A stretch of 21,698 bases of DNA, taken from contig JBGAOK010000061.1 of NCBI GenBank assembly GCA_044221805.1, forward strand, positions 1 through 21,698. Direction: 5' to 3'. The position numbers were made by a program, and so were the translations under genes. Positions 1 through 8,467 of this stretch are shown here, piece by piece (the first letter of the stretch is position 1; each line of letters begins with the position of its first letter). The notes below the pieces were generated by a model. It had not been told where the DNA came from. It searched no databases and saw nothing but the letters and a program-made list of their open reading frames with translations. This DNA is from Meridianimarinicoccus sp044221805 (GTDB lineage Bacteria > Pseudomonadota > Alphaproteobacteria > Rhodobacterales > Rhodobacteraceae).

Positions 1-58
1 CGAAGGCATCGCCGAGGCCGAGGCGATGCTGGCCGACCCGCCGGACCTTTTGCCATGA
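1..58 (+). CDS. 3' end of an upstream gene, possibly a sugar-phosphate nucleotidyltransferase
   Basis: Only the last 18 codons are in the window, in the frame that starts at base 2 and ends in TGA at 56-58. The tail reads EGIAEAEAMLADPPDLLP. Its stop overlaps the ATG of addB in an ATGA arrangement, so the two genes are almost certainly cotranscribed and translationally coupled. In many Rhodobacterales the gene before addB is a MurU-like nucleotidyltransferase whose C-terminus has a similar 'GIAxAEAxL' ending. That identity is inferred from gene order and a very short tail, so it is weak. Confidence 0.45.
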   Translation, partial: EGIAEAEAMLADPPDLLP

Positions 59-3030
59 CCGAGGCCCCTGCCCGGATGTCCGGGCTGTTCGGCGTGCCCC
101 CGGGCGCCGATTTCCCGAAGGTGCTGGTGGACGGGCTGCTTGCCCGGATGGCGGCACAGCCGCCCGAGGCGCTGGCGCGCGTGACGCTCTACCTCAACAC
201 GTCCCGCATGGCGCGGCGCGTCGCCGCGCTGTTCGACGAAGGCCCGGCCCGGCTGCTGCCGCGGATCCGGCTGGTCACCGACCTTTCCCATCTCGGCGCA
301 CCGGCGGCGGCGCCGGTCCCGGCGCTGCGCCGCCGGCTGGAGCTGACCCGTCTGGTCGCCGGCCTGATCGCGGCCGAACCGTCGCTTGCCCCATCGACCG
401 CCGCCTTCGATCTGGCCAGCAGCCTTGCCGCCCTGATGGACGAGATGCAGGGCGAAGGCGTAGGCCTCGATGCCATTGCCCGGCTCGACGTCACCGACCA
501 GTCCGGCCACTGGGCGCGCAGCCGCCGCTTCCTCGACCTTGTCGGGCAGTTCCTGTCGCTGGACCCGGCCGCGGCGCTGGACCCCTCCGCCCGGCAGCGC
601 CTGATCGCCGAGGATCTGGCGGCGCGCTGGCTGGTCACGCCGCCGCCCGATCCGGTGATCATCGCCGGATCGACCGGGTCGCGCGGGACCACCGGCCTCT
701 TCATGCAGACGGTGGCGCGGCTGCCCAATGGCGCCGTGGTGCTGCCCGGTCTTGACCCGGCGATGCCGCCCGGGATCTGGGCGCGGCTGACCGCCCCGAA
801 GCCGGTCGAGGACCACCCGCAATACCGCTTCGCCGCCCTGGCCGCCGCGCTGGGAACGGCGCCCTGGGAGATCCCGGGCTGGACCGACGCCGCCGCGCCC
901 GATCCGGCGCGGAACCGGCTGGTGTCGCTGGCGCTGCGCCCCGCGCCGGTGACCGACGGCTGGCGCCGGGACGGGCCCGCCCTGGGCGATCTGGTCGCGG
1001 CGACGGCAGGCATCGACCTGATCGAGGCCGCCGATCCCCGCGCCGAGGCGCTGGCCATCGCGCTCCGGCTTCGCCACGCGGTCGAGGATGGCGCGACCGC
1101 GGCACTGATCTCGCCCGACCGGACACTGACCCGGCGCGTCACCGCCCAGCTCGACCGCTGGGGCATCCTGCCCGACGACAGCGCCGGCACGCCCCTGCGC
1201 CAGACCGCGGCGGGGCGGCTGGCCCGCCATGTGGCGGGCCTGTTCGGCCGCCGCCTGACCGCCGATGCGCTGCTGGTGATCCTGAAGCACCCGCTGGTGC
1301 ACCGGGCCGACGGGCGCAACCTGCACCTGCTGCGGACCCGTGAGCTGGAACGGTCGCTGCGCCGCTTCGGCCCGCTGTTTCCCGACGCGGCCAGCCTGAA
1401 CCGCTGGGCCAAGGCCGAGGCCGGGCACCATCCGAAACGCGCCGCCTGGGGGCCCTGGGCGGAATGGGTGCGGGACTGCTGCCTGGGCCATGACGATGTC
1501 GGCACCGTACCGCTGGCCGAGCATGTGGAGCGGCTGGAGACGGTCCTGAACCTTCTGGTGCTGGGATCGGAGGGCGATCATGGCGCCGCCGCCGCGGTCT
1601 GGGCCAAGGACGAGGACTGCCGCAAGGTGCAGGCCGCGCTGGCCGAACTGGCGCGCGAGGCGCCGGGCGCCGGCGACTACGACCCGGCGGGCTTTGCCGC
1701 GCTGCTGGACGGGATGCTGGGCGAGGGCGTGAACGACGCCGTGCTGACCGACCCGCGGGTGATGATCTGGGGCACGCTGGAAGCCCGGGTGCAGGGCGCC
1801 GATCTGGTCATCCTTGGCGGGCTGACCGAAGGCAGCTGGCCCGAGATGCCGGACCCCGACCCCTGGCTGAACCGGCGCATGCGGGCCGAGGCCGGGCTGC
1901 TGCTGCCCGAACGGCGGATCGGGCTGGCCGCCCATGATTTCCAGCAGGCGATCGCCGCGCCACGGGTGGTGCTGAGCCGGGCGCTGCGCGATGCCGAGGC
2001 CGAAACCGTGCCCTCGCGCTGGCTGAACCGGCTGACCAACCTTCTGGCCGGCCTGCCCCCGGGCGGCGGACCGGCAGCGCTGGCGGCGATGCGGGCGCGT
2101 GGGCGGCACTGGCTGGACATGACCGCGGCGCTGGACCGGCCGACGGCACCGGTGCCGCGCGCGATCCGGCCCGCGCCGCAGCCGCCGGTGGCCGACCGGC
2201 CGCGGGAACTGTCGGTGACCCGGATCGAGACGCTGATCCGCGACCCCTACGAGATCTATGCCCGCCACATCCTGCGGCTGAAGCCGCTCGACCCGCTGCG
2301 GCGTCGGCCCGAACCGCGCGACCGCGGCACCGTCCTTCACGAGGTGATGGAGGATTTCATTCCCGCCTTCGCAGGCCTTGCCCCGCATGAACGGCGCCCG
2401 GTCTTCCTGGCCACCGCCGCACGGGTGCTGGACAACAGGGTGCCATGGCCCGCGATGCGCCGGCTCTGGCTGGCCCGGCTGGCGGCGATCGCCGGCCGCT
2501 TCCTGGCTGCCGAGGCGTTGCGCCAGTCCGATGCCCGCCCGGTCGAGGGCGAACGCACCGGCGCGCTGGACCTGCCGGCGCGGGGTTTCCGGATGACCGC
2601 CAAGGCCGACCGGATCGACCTGTGCGACGATGGCAGCCTGCGGCTCTATGACTACAAGACCGGCGCGCCCCCGACCAAGGCGCAGCAGAAGGTCTTCAAC
2701 AAGCAGTTGCTGCTGGAAGCCGCCATCGCCGAACGGGCGGGATTCGAGGGCGTCGCCCCGGCGACAGTCTCGGCCGCTGCCTATCTCGGGCTCAACGCCG
2801 CGCTCGACGTGGTGCCCGCGCCGCTGGACGAGTTCCCGGTCGAGCAGCTTCTGGTCGACCTCGACCGGCTGCTGGCGCGCTACGAGGATCCCGCCACCGG
2901 CTATACCGCCCAGACCGCCCCGGCGACCGAGGCGGCGCGGTTCGCCAGCGACTACCTGCATCTGGCACGGGGCGGCGAATGGGATCTGAGCGACACCCCG
3001 GTCCGCGAAAGGGTCGGCCTGTGGACCTGA
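55..3030 (+). CDS. addB: AddB, double-strand break repair helicase-nuclease subunit
   Basis: AddB pairs with AddA to resect double-strand breaks and load RecA, the role RecBCD plays in E. coli; it acts on DNA in the cytoplasm. The 991-residue length fits the alphaproteobacterial AddB family. Its C-terminal part, from about residue 720, looks like a PD-(D/E)XK nuclease: H762 in GTVLHE, D852 in AKADRID and D866/K868 in LYDYKTG are the expected metal and catalytic residues. The N-terminal two thirds is a degenerate UvrD-like helicase fold without a clear Walker A, as is usual for AddB. The nuclease region lacks the cysteine cluster that binds Fe-S in Bacillus AddB; I see one cysteine there (IDLCDDG). 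ATG at 55 overlaps the upstream stop. The 3' end overlaps addA. The family assignment is secure. Confidence 0.95.
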   Translation: MTEAPARMSGLFGVPPGADFPKVLVDGLLARMAAQPPEALARVTLYLNTSRMARRVAALFDEGPARLLPRIRLVTDLSHLGAPAAAPVPALRRRLELTRLVAGLIAAEPSLAPSTAAFDLASSLAALMDEMQGEGVGLDAIARLDVTDQSGHWARSRRFLDLVGQFLSLDPAAALDPSARQRLIAEDLAARWLVTPPPDPVIIAGSTGSRGTTGLFMQTVARLPNGAVVLPGLDPAMPPGIWARLTAPKPVEDHPQYRFAALAAALGTAPWEIPGWTDAAAPDPARNRLVSLALRPAPVTDGWRRDGPALGDLVAATAGIDLIEAADPRAEALAIALRLRHAVEDGATAALISPDRTLTRRVTAQLDRWGILPDDSAGTPLRQTAAGRLARHVAGLFGRRLTADALLVILKHPLVHRADGRNLHLLRTRELERSLRRFGPLFPDAASLNRWAKAEAGHHPKRAAWGPWAEWVRDCCLGHDDVGTVPLAEHVERLETVLNLLVLGSEGDHGAAAAVWAKDEDCRKVQAALAELAREAPGAGDYDPAGFAALLDGMLGEGVNDAVLTDPRVMIWGTLEARVQGADLVILGGLTEGSWPEMPDPDPWLNRRMRAEAGLLLPERRIGLAAHDFQQAIAAPRVVLSRALRDAEAETVPSRWLNRLTNLLAGLPPGGGPAALAAMRARGRHWLDMTAALDRPTAPVPRAIRPAPQPPVADRPRELSVTRIETLIRDPYEIYARHILRLKPLDPLRRRPEPRDRGTVLHEVMEDFIPAFAGLAPHERRPVFLATAARVLDNRVPWPAMRRLWLARLAAIAGRFLAAEALRQSDARPVEGERTGALDLPARGFRMTAKADRIDLCDDGSLRLYDYKTGAPPTKAQQKVFNKQLLLEAAIAERAGFEGVAPATVSAAAYLGLNAALDVVPAPLDEFPVEQLLVDLDRLLARYEDPATGYTAQTAPATEAARFASDYLHLARGGEWDLSDTPVRERVGLWT

Positions 3031-6000
3031 GCCCCGGCCGCCCGCCTGACGAGGCCACCCGGCGCCAGATCGAGGCCGCCGACCCGGCCCGCTCGACCTG
3101 GCTGGCCGCCAATGCCGGGTCGGGCAAGACCCGGGTGCTGACCGACCGGGTGGCGCGGCTGCTGCTGGACGGCGTGCCGCCCGAGAACATCCTGTGCCTG
3201 ACCTATACCAAGGCGGCGGCGGGCGAGATGCAGAACCGCCTGTTCGCCCAGCTGGGCGACTGGGCGATGAAGCCCGATGCCGAACTGGGCGCGGAACTGG
3301 CCGGGAAAGGCGTCGCCGGCGCTCTGACGGCGGACCGGCTGGATGCCGCCCGGCGGCTGTTCGCGCAGGCGATCGAGACGCCGGGCGGGCTGAAGATCCA
3401 GACCATCCACGCCTTCTGCGCCGGGCTGCTGCGCCGCTTCCCGCTGGAGGCCGGGGTGGCGCCGACCTTCGCCGAGATCGACGACCGCAGCGCCGCCGCG
3501 CTGGCCGACGAGGTGCTGGAGGAGCTCTGCGACGGTCCCCACGCGGCCGCGGTGGACGGGGCGGCGCGCTTCCTGACCGGGGACGAGGCGCTAAGCGCGC
3601 TGGTCGCGGCGGTGCTGGGCAAGCGCGAGGCCTTCGCCCGGCCGCTCGACCTAGCCGGCGCGCTCAGGGGCCACGGCCTGCCGGCAGATTACGACGCCGA
3701 CGCGCTGCTGGACGAAGTGTTCGACGGCGGCGAGGCGGACCTGATCGCGAAGATCCTGCCGGTGCTGCGCGCCAAGGGCGGCAACGACGAGAAGGCCGCC
3801 GCGAAGCTGGCGCCGGCCCTTGACGGGCTTGAAAGCCTTGCCGGGCTCGAGCTGCTCGAGGACGTGCTGCTCAACAAGTCCGGTGCCAATGCTTTCAAGG
3901 CGAAGACCGGAAGCTTCCCGACCAAGCCGACCCGCACGGCGCTTGGGCCCGCGATCACCGAGGCGCTGGATGATCTGATGGACCGGGTCGAGGCCGCCCG
4001 GCCGCGGCGGCTGGCGCTGGCCTCGGCCGAACGGACCGCGGCGCTGCACCGGTTCGCCGCCGTCTTCCTGCCGGCGATGGCGGCGCGGAAGGCGGCGCGC
4101 GGCTGGCTGGACTTCGACGACCTGATCCTGAAGACCCGGGCGCTGCTGGACGATCCGGCGGTGGGCGACTGGGTGCTGTGGAAGCTCGACGGCGGCATCG
4201 ACCACATCCTGGTGGACGAGGCGCAGGACACCAGCCCGGTGCAATGGGACGTGATCCGGTCGCTGGCGCGCGAGATGGTCGCCGGTCAGGGCGCGCGCGC
4301 CGGGACCGACCGCACCATCTTCGTGGTCGGCGACCGCAAGCAGTCGATCTATTCCTTCCAGGGCGCCGATCCCGAGGCCTTCGACCACCTGCGCCGGGAT
4401 TTCGCCGCCGCGCTGGCCGACGGGCCGGGACTGGCTGAACGGGCGCTGGAGCATTCGTTCCGCTCGGCCCCGGCGGTGCTGCAGGCGCTTGACGCCACCT
4501 TCGCCGCGACCGGCGGCGCCGGGATCGGCGGAGCGCCCCGGCACCTTGCCTTCAAGGGCGAACTGCCGGGCCGGGTCGACCTCTGGCCGATGGTGCCGGC
4601 CGAGCCCGAGGCCGAAAAGCCCGACTGGTTCGACCCGGTCGACAAGATCGACCCGCAATCCGCGCCGGCCCAGCTGGCCGATGCCATCGCGGGCGAGCTG
4701 CGCCGGCTGATCGACGCGGGCGAGACCATTCCCGACGGGCGCGGCGGGCGCCGGCCGCTGACCGAAGGCGACGTGCTGGTCCTGGTGCAGCGGCGCGGCG
4801 CGCTGTTCCGCGAGATCATCCGCGCCTGCAAGGCCCGGCGTCTGGCGATCGCCGGGGCCGACCGGCTGAACCTGACCCAGGAACTGGCCGTGCGCGACCT
4901 GCTCGCGCTTCTGGGCTTCCTGGCCCTGCCCGAGGACGACCTGTCGCTGGCGGCGGTGCTGCGCTCGCCCCTGATCGGGTGGAGCGAGGATCAGCTCTAT
5001 CGGCTGGCGCAGCCGCGGACAGGATATCTGTGGGCCGAACTGCGCAGCCAGGCTGCCGGCACGCCGACCCACGCCCTGCTGACCGACCTGCTGCACGAGG
5101 CCGACTTCCGCCGGCCCTATGACCTGCTGGAGCGGATCCTGACCCGCCATGGCGGGCGCGAACGCCTGGTGGCCCGGCTGGGCCCGGATTGCGAGGAGGC
5201 CGTCGACGCCCTGCTGGCCGAGGCGCTGGCCTATGAGCGCGCCGAGGTGCCCAGCCTGACCGGCTTCCTGGAATGGATGCGCGCCGACGAGGTCGAGATC
5301 AAGCGCCAGGCCGAGCGCGCCGGCGGCCGGCTGCGGGTGATGACCGTCCACGGCGCCAAGGGGCTGGAAGCGCCGCTGGTGATCCTGCCCGACTGCGGCC
5401 CGCGCCGGCCGCCGGGCGCGGCGCCCGTGGTCGAGACCGCCGAGGGCTGGCCGGCATGGAACACCGCCGCCCAGATGACCGTCTCGCCGGTGGCCGAGGC
5501 GCGCGAGGCGGCGCAGCAGGCGCAGCAGGCGGAACGGCAGCGGCTGCTCTATGTGGCGATGTCCCGGGCCGAGGTCTGGCTCTGGGTCTGTGCCGCCGCC
5601 AGCAAGACCATGGGCACCCACTGGCACGAACAGGTCGAAACCGGGCTGCGAAACGCCGGCGCGCGGGATTGCGACTTTCCCACCGGGCGCGGCCTGCGGC
5701 TGGCCACGGGCGACTGGGACGGGCTGCCGCTGGCCCCCGCATCCGCGACAGGCGCGGTCCGAATCGCGCGGCCCGACTGGGTCCGCCGCCCGGCCCCGCC
5801 GGCCGCGCCAGCGGTGAAGCCGGTCCTGCCGTCGGATCTGGGCGGCGCCAAGGCGATCATCGGCGACGACGGGGACGGGGCGGGCGAGCCGGGCCTGTCC
5901 GAGGCCGCGGCGATGGACCGGGGCACAAGGCTGCACCTGCTGATGGAACACCTGCCGCAGGTCCCGCCCGCCGGCTGGCCGGCCGCCGCGGTCGAGCTTC

Positions 6001-6419
6001 TGGGCGCGCCCGCCGACCTGATGGCCGAGGCGGCACTGGCCGACGTGCTGGCCGAGGCGACCGGGGTGCTGACCAATCCCGCCCTTGCGGGCCTGTTCGC
6101 CCCGGACACCCTGGCCGAGGTCGAGCTTTCCGCGCCCCTGCCGGGCGGCGGGCGGCTGCATGGCAAGATCGACCGGCTGGTGGTCGCGCCCGACCGGGTT
6201 CTGGCGGTGGATTTCAAGACCAACCGGGTCATCCCGTCCACGGCCGAGGCGACCCCGGAGGGGCTGCTGCGCCAGATGGGCGCCTATGCCGCCGCGCTGA
6301 AGGCGATCTATCCCGGCCGCCGGATCGAGACCGCGCTGCTGTGGACCCGGACGGCGCGGCTGATGGTGCTGCCAGACGCTGTCGTCATGGCGGCCTTGCA
6401 GCGCGCCGACGCAGCCTGA
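3021..6419 (+). CDS. addA: AddA, UvrD-type helicase and exonuclease
   Basis: AddA is the motor subunit of AddAB: a superfamily 1A 3'-5' helicase with a C-terminal RecB-like nuclease. From the chosen start the protein has 1132 residues. Visible helicase motifs are Walker A GSGKT (K36), VDEAQDT (D399-E400), GDRKQSIYSFQG (437 onward), MTVHGAKGLE (774 onward) and LLYVAMSRAE (842 onward, R849). The nuclease has H972 in RGTRLH, D1051 in GKIDRL and D1064/K1066 in VDFKTNR. I chose GTG at 3021 because it overlaps the addB stop, is preceded by GAAAGGG at 3007-3013, and gives the usual MDLSPGRPPDEAT-like N-terminus. An in-frame ATG at 2979 inside addB would add 14 residues but looks wrong. The gene is cotranscribed with addB and appears intact. 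Confidence 0.96.
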   Translation: MDLSPGRPPDEATRRQIEAADPARSTWLAANAGSGKTRVLTDRVARLLLDGVPPENILCLTYTKAAAGEMQNRLFAQLGDWAMKPDAELGAELAGKGVAGALTADRLDAARRLFAQAIETPGGLKIQTIHAFCAGLLRRFPLEAGVAPTFAEIDDRSAAALADEVLEELCDGPHAAAVDGAARFLTGDEALSALVAAVLGKREAFARPLDLAGALRGHGLPADYDADALLDEVFDGGEADLIAKILPVLRAKGGNDEKAAAKLAPALDGLESLAGLELLEDVLLNKSGANAFKAKTGSFPTKPTRTALGPAITEALDDLMDRVEAARPRRLALASAERTAALHRFAAVFLPAMAARKAARGWLDFDDLILKTRALLDDPAVGDWVLWKLDGGIDHILVDEAQDTSPVQWDVIRSLAREMVAGQGARAGTDRTIFVVGDRKQSIYSFQGADPEAFDHLRRDFAAALADGPGLAERALEHSFRSAPAVLQALDATFAATGGAGIGGAPRHLAFKGELPGRVDLWPMVPAEPEAEKPDWFDPVDKIDPQSAPAQLADAIAGELRRLIDAGETIPDGRGGRRPLTEGDVLVLVQRRGALFREIIRACKARRLAIAGADRLNLTQELAVRDLLALLGFLALPEDDLSLAAVLRSPLIGWSEDQLYRLAQPRTGYLWAELRSQAAGTPTHALLTDLLHEADFRRPYDLLERILTRHGGRERLVARLGPDCEEAVDALLAEALAYERAEVPSLTGFLEWMRADEVEIKRQAERAGGRLRVMTVHGAKGLEAPLVILPDCGPRRPPGAAPVVETAEGWPAWNTAAQMTVSPVAEAREAAQQAQQAERQRLLYVAMSRAEVWLWVCAAASKTMGTHWHEQVETGLRNAGARDCDFPTGRGLRLATGDWDGLPLAPASATGAVRIARPDWVRRPAPPAAPAVKPVLPSDLGGAKAIIGDDGDGAGEPGLSEAAAMDRGTRLHLLMEHLPQVPPAGWPAAAVELLGAPADLMAEAALADVLAEATGVLTNPALAGLFAPDTLAEVELSAPLPGGGRLHGKIDRLVVAPDRVLAVDFKTNRVIPSTAEATPEGLLRQMGAYAAALKAIYPGRRIETALLWTRTARLMVLPDAVVMAALQRADAA

Positions 6420-6426
6420 GGCGAAC

Positions 6427-6455
6427 TTGACGCCCGGGGGGTTGGTGCCTACGTT
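6427..6455 (+). promoter_or_regulatory. Candidate sigma70-type promoter of trxA
   Basis: TTGACG at 6427-6432 is followed after 17 bases by TACGTT at 6450-6455. The -35 box is good and the -10 box is moderate. It starts 7 bases after the addA stop and would give a leader of about 30 bases before the trxA GTG. This would let thioredoxin be expressed independently of addBA. The call is by sequence pattern only. Confidence 0.45.
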
Positions 6456-6489
6456 CGACCCCTGTTCCTTTCGCGCCCAGGAGGTTCCC

Positions 6490-6813
6490 GTGGCAGCTAC
6501 GCAATCAGTGACCGACGACACGTTCGACGAGGAAGTGCTGAAATCCGACATCCCGGTGGTCGTGGATTTCTGGGCCGAGTGGTGCGGCCCCTGCCGCCAG
6601 ATCGCGCCGGCGCTGGAAGAGATCGCCGAGGAACTCGACGGCCGGGTCAAGATCGTGAAGGTCAATGTCGACGAGAACATGAAGACCGCGCAGGACCTGC
6701 ATATCCGGGGCATCCCGGCGCTGTTCATGTTCAAGGGCGGTCAGGTGGTGTCGAACAAGACCGGCGCTGCGCCCAAGGCCGCGCTGCACAGCTGGATCGT
6801 CGGCGCACTCTGA
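6490..6813 (+). CDS. trxA: Thioredoxin
   Basis: Small cytoplasmic dithiol oxidoreductase that is reduced by thioredoxin reductase and in turn reduces target disulfides. The 107-residue product has the WCGPC active site (C32 and C35) and the conserved cis-proline P76 in GIPAL, both at the standard thioredoxin positions. I chose GTG at 6490 because a strong AGGAGG lies at 6479-6484, five bases upstream, and because this start gives the normal family length. An upstream in-frame ATG at 6427 would add 21 residues unlike thioredoxin. The gene follows addA by 70 bases, has a candidate promoter in that gap, and is followed by a GC-rich hairpin. Thioredoxin downstream of addA is a common order in Rhodobacterales. 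Confidence 0.96.
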   Translation: MAATQSVTDDTFDEEVLKSDIPVVVDFWAEWCGPCRQIAPALEEIAEELDGRVKIVKVNVDENMKTAQDLHIRGIPALFMFKGGQVVSNKTGAAPKAALHSWIVGAL

Positions 6814-6819
6814 GTTGGA

Positions 6820-6855
6820 TTGCCGGCCGGATCGGGGCCCCCGGTCGGCCGGCAA
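6820..6855 (+). terminator. Hairpin downstream of trxA, likely terminator
   Basis: TTGCCGGCC at 6820-6828 is the exact reverse complement of GGCCGGCAA at 6847-6855. One further G-C pair and a G-T pair extend the stem inward, and the loop holds the GGGGCCCC run. It begins 6 bases after the trxA stop. No T-run follows, so it could be a terminator of the GC-rich type or only an mRNA-stabilising stem. Confidence 0.55.
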
Positions 6856-6940
6856 ACCCCTTCTGCCACCCAATGCGCGGCAGTTTCGGCACAACAATGT
6901 GCCGTTGTCCCCGATCCCGGATGATCCGCAAGCCCGGCGG

Positions 6941-6968
6941 TTGCGTCACGGCGGATCGCCTGTATCCT
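6941..6968 (+). promoter_or_regulatory. Candidate promoter of the arylsulfotransferase-like gene
   Basis: TTGCGT at 6941-6946 and TATCCT at 6963-6968 are spaced by 16 bases. The start codon at 7008 is about 40 bases downstream of the -10 box. The match to the sigma70 consensus is moderate. The stretch becomes more AT-rich from about 6960 on, which fits a promoter. Confidence 0.4.
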
Positions 6969-6997
6969 TGCCGATAACATGATTCTTTAATCGGTAA
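6968..6997 (+). repeat. Inverted repeat just upstream of the arylsulfotransferase-like gene
   Basis: TTGCCGAT at 6968-6975 pairs with ATCGGTAA at 6990-6997 over 8 positions (one G-T pair), with a 14-base AT-rich loop. The right arm runs into the AAGGG ribosome binding site at 6996-7000. It could be an operator overlapping the transcription start, or a leader hairpin that hides the ribosome binding site. Either role is inference. Confidence 0.4.
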
Positions 6998-7007
6998 GGG
7001 CTTAGCC

Positions 7008-8387
7008 ATGAATCGCTTTGAACGCTTCTTGTTCCGCGGTGTTCCTGTCTGGCTGGTCGGTCTGCTGGTCATTCTGGGATTTGTCGCCATGATTGCGTTC
7101 GGCAACATCGCGATTCATGCATACAAGGGGGGTAGAAGGGCCGGGGCCCTCGGTGATGCCGTCCTGGCGATGTCAAACGTTCCCGACCTGATCGAACGCG
7201 CGCAGAACGGCGATCGATATCTGCGCATCCGCCTGAAGCGATTTGACGACCGGGCCGGGTTTTCGTTCTCCTACCCACCGGGGTCGAGGCCGGATGCCGG
7301 CTATCTGCTGCTCAGCATCTATGATGGCGACCTGAGCCGGCCGGTCATCGCGCTGTGGGATCTGAACGCCCAGACGATGGTGCACCAGTGGCGCCCGCCG
7401 ATCGACGAGATCATCGCGCGATCGATCAGATTCACCAGCAACGAGGTCAATCTCAAGCGCGACCGGACGGAGGATCGTCTGACCTACCGCCACCCGCTGC
7501 TGACCGCAGACGGCGATCTGATCCTGAAAATGGATTCGCCGCTGATCCGCGTCGATCCTTGCAACGAGATCGTCTGGATCAACGACCGCTCGCTGTTCCA
7601 CCACGCCACGGAAATGGATGCCGAGGGCAACTTCTGGGTGTCCAGTCGGATCGAGCCCACCAAGTTGCGCCATGTCGACGTCAAATCCTTCTATGACGAC
7701 GCGATCACCAAGGTCAGCCCGGACGGCGAGATCCTGTTCCAGCGGTCAGTCGCCGAGGTGTTCATCAAGCAGGGGCTGGCGCACTACGTCTACGGGCGGG
7801 ACGAATACACCGGCAATCCGATCCACCTGAACGACAACCAGCCGGTGGATTTCGACGGCCCCTACTGGAAGAAGGGCGATGTCTTCCTCAGTCTGCGGAA
7901 CAACTCCATCATCGCGCTCTACCGGCCGGCCGAGGACCGGATCGTCTGGTTCAAGGAAGGCCCATGGAACCACCAGCACGATGTCGACGTGCTGGACGAC
8001 CATCGGATCTCGATCTTCGACAACAATGCGTCCCCGGGCTATCCGATCGACTGGATCGAGGGCCATTCGGACGTGATGATCTACGATTTCGCTACCGATA
8101 CGGTGACCACCCCCTGGGCCGACGCCTTCGCGCGGCTGGAGATCGAATCCGAGACCGAAGGACTGCAGACCATTCGTGCCAATGGTGAACTGCTGGTCGA
8201 GGAACAGAATTCCGGCCGCTTCCTCTCGCTCGATCCCGACGGCAACGTGCAGTGGGAATACATCAACCGCGCCAAGAAGGACGGATCCCTTTACCGGATC
8301 ATCTGGAGCCGCTTCTACGAGCCCGAGACGGGCGCCCGGATCGTCGAGGCGATCAGGGAAAAATCCGGGTCCTGCCCCGCCGGCTGA
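7008..8387 (+). CDS. Membrane-anchored arylsulfotransferase-like (ASST family) protein
   Basis: Predicted 459-residue protein with a short basic N-terminus, one transmembrane helix at about residues 13-37, and a large domain expected in the periplasm. The soluble part looks like a beta-propeller of the arylsulfotransferase (ASST) family: repeated 'DxDGxxxW/F' blade ends (DAEGNFW, DPDGNVQWEY) and a characteristic GPWNHQHDVDVLDDHRISIFDN-type segment split here as residues 318-339. Histidines H199, H273 and H324 and R297 are candidates for the conserved active-site set, but I could not align them. ASST enzymes move sulfate between phenolic compounds without PAPS; the substrate here is unknown, and many family members are uncharacterised. 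AAGGG at 6996-7000 supports ATG 7008. Base composition and third positions are visibly less GC-rich than in addA or hslV. It sits alone between trxA and hslV, which suggests an insertion. Confidence 0.72.
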   Translation: MNRFERFLFRGVPVWLVGLLVILGFVAMIAFGNIAIHAYKGGRRAGALGDAVLAMSNVPDLIERAQNGDRYLRIRLKRFDDRAGFSFSYPPGSRPDAGYLLLSIYDGDLSRPVIALWDLNAQTMVHQWRPPIDEIIARSIRFTSNEVNLKRDRTEDRLTYRHPLLTADGDLILKMDSPLIRVDPCNEIVWINDRSLFHHATEMDAEGNFWVSSRIEPTKLRHVDVKSFYDDAITKVSPDGEILFQRSVAEVFIKQGLAHYVYGRDEYTGNPIHLNDNQPVDFDGPYWKKGDVFLSLRNNSIIALYRPAEDRIVWFKEGPWNHQHDVDVLDDHRISIFDNNASPGYPIDWIEGHSDVMIYDFATDTVTTPWADAFARLEIESETEGLQTIRANGELLVEEQNSGRFLSLDPDGNVQWEYINRAKKDGSLYRIIWSRFYEPETGARIVEAIREKSGSCPAG

Positions 8388-8467
8388 GGCATCCCGCGCC
8401 GCAAGGGTCGGGAATTGCCGCCGCGGCGCAGGATCGTCATATAACCGTCGAGGCGAACGGAGGCGAC

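Noticed and set aside
189..1505. Long minus-strand open frame (438 codons) opposite addB
   Set aside because: It is rich in Arg, Ser and Ala with no domain pattern and lies opposite a well-supported gene; high GC keeps such frames open by chance.
3651..6734. Very long minus-strand open frame (1027 codons) opposite addA and trxA
   Set aside because: Its product is a low-complexity Gly/Arg/Gln/His sequence, it has no ribosome binding site, and the plus strand encodes a clear AddA with all motifs.
8415..8445. Possible hslV promoter (TTGCCG and TATAAC)
   Set aside because: The spacing is 19 bases and the -35 box is poor; no clear heat-shock promoter was found, so I do not list it.
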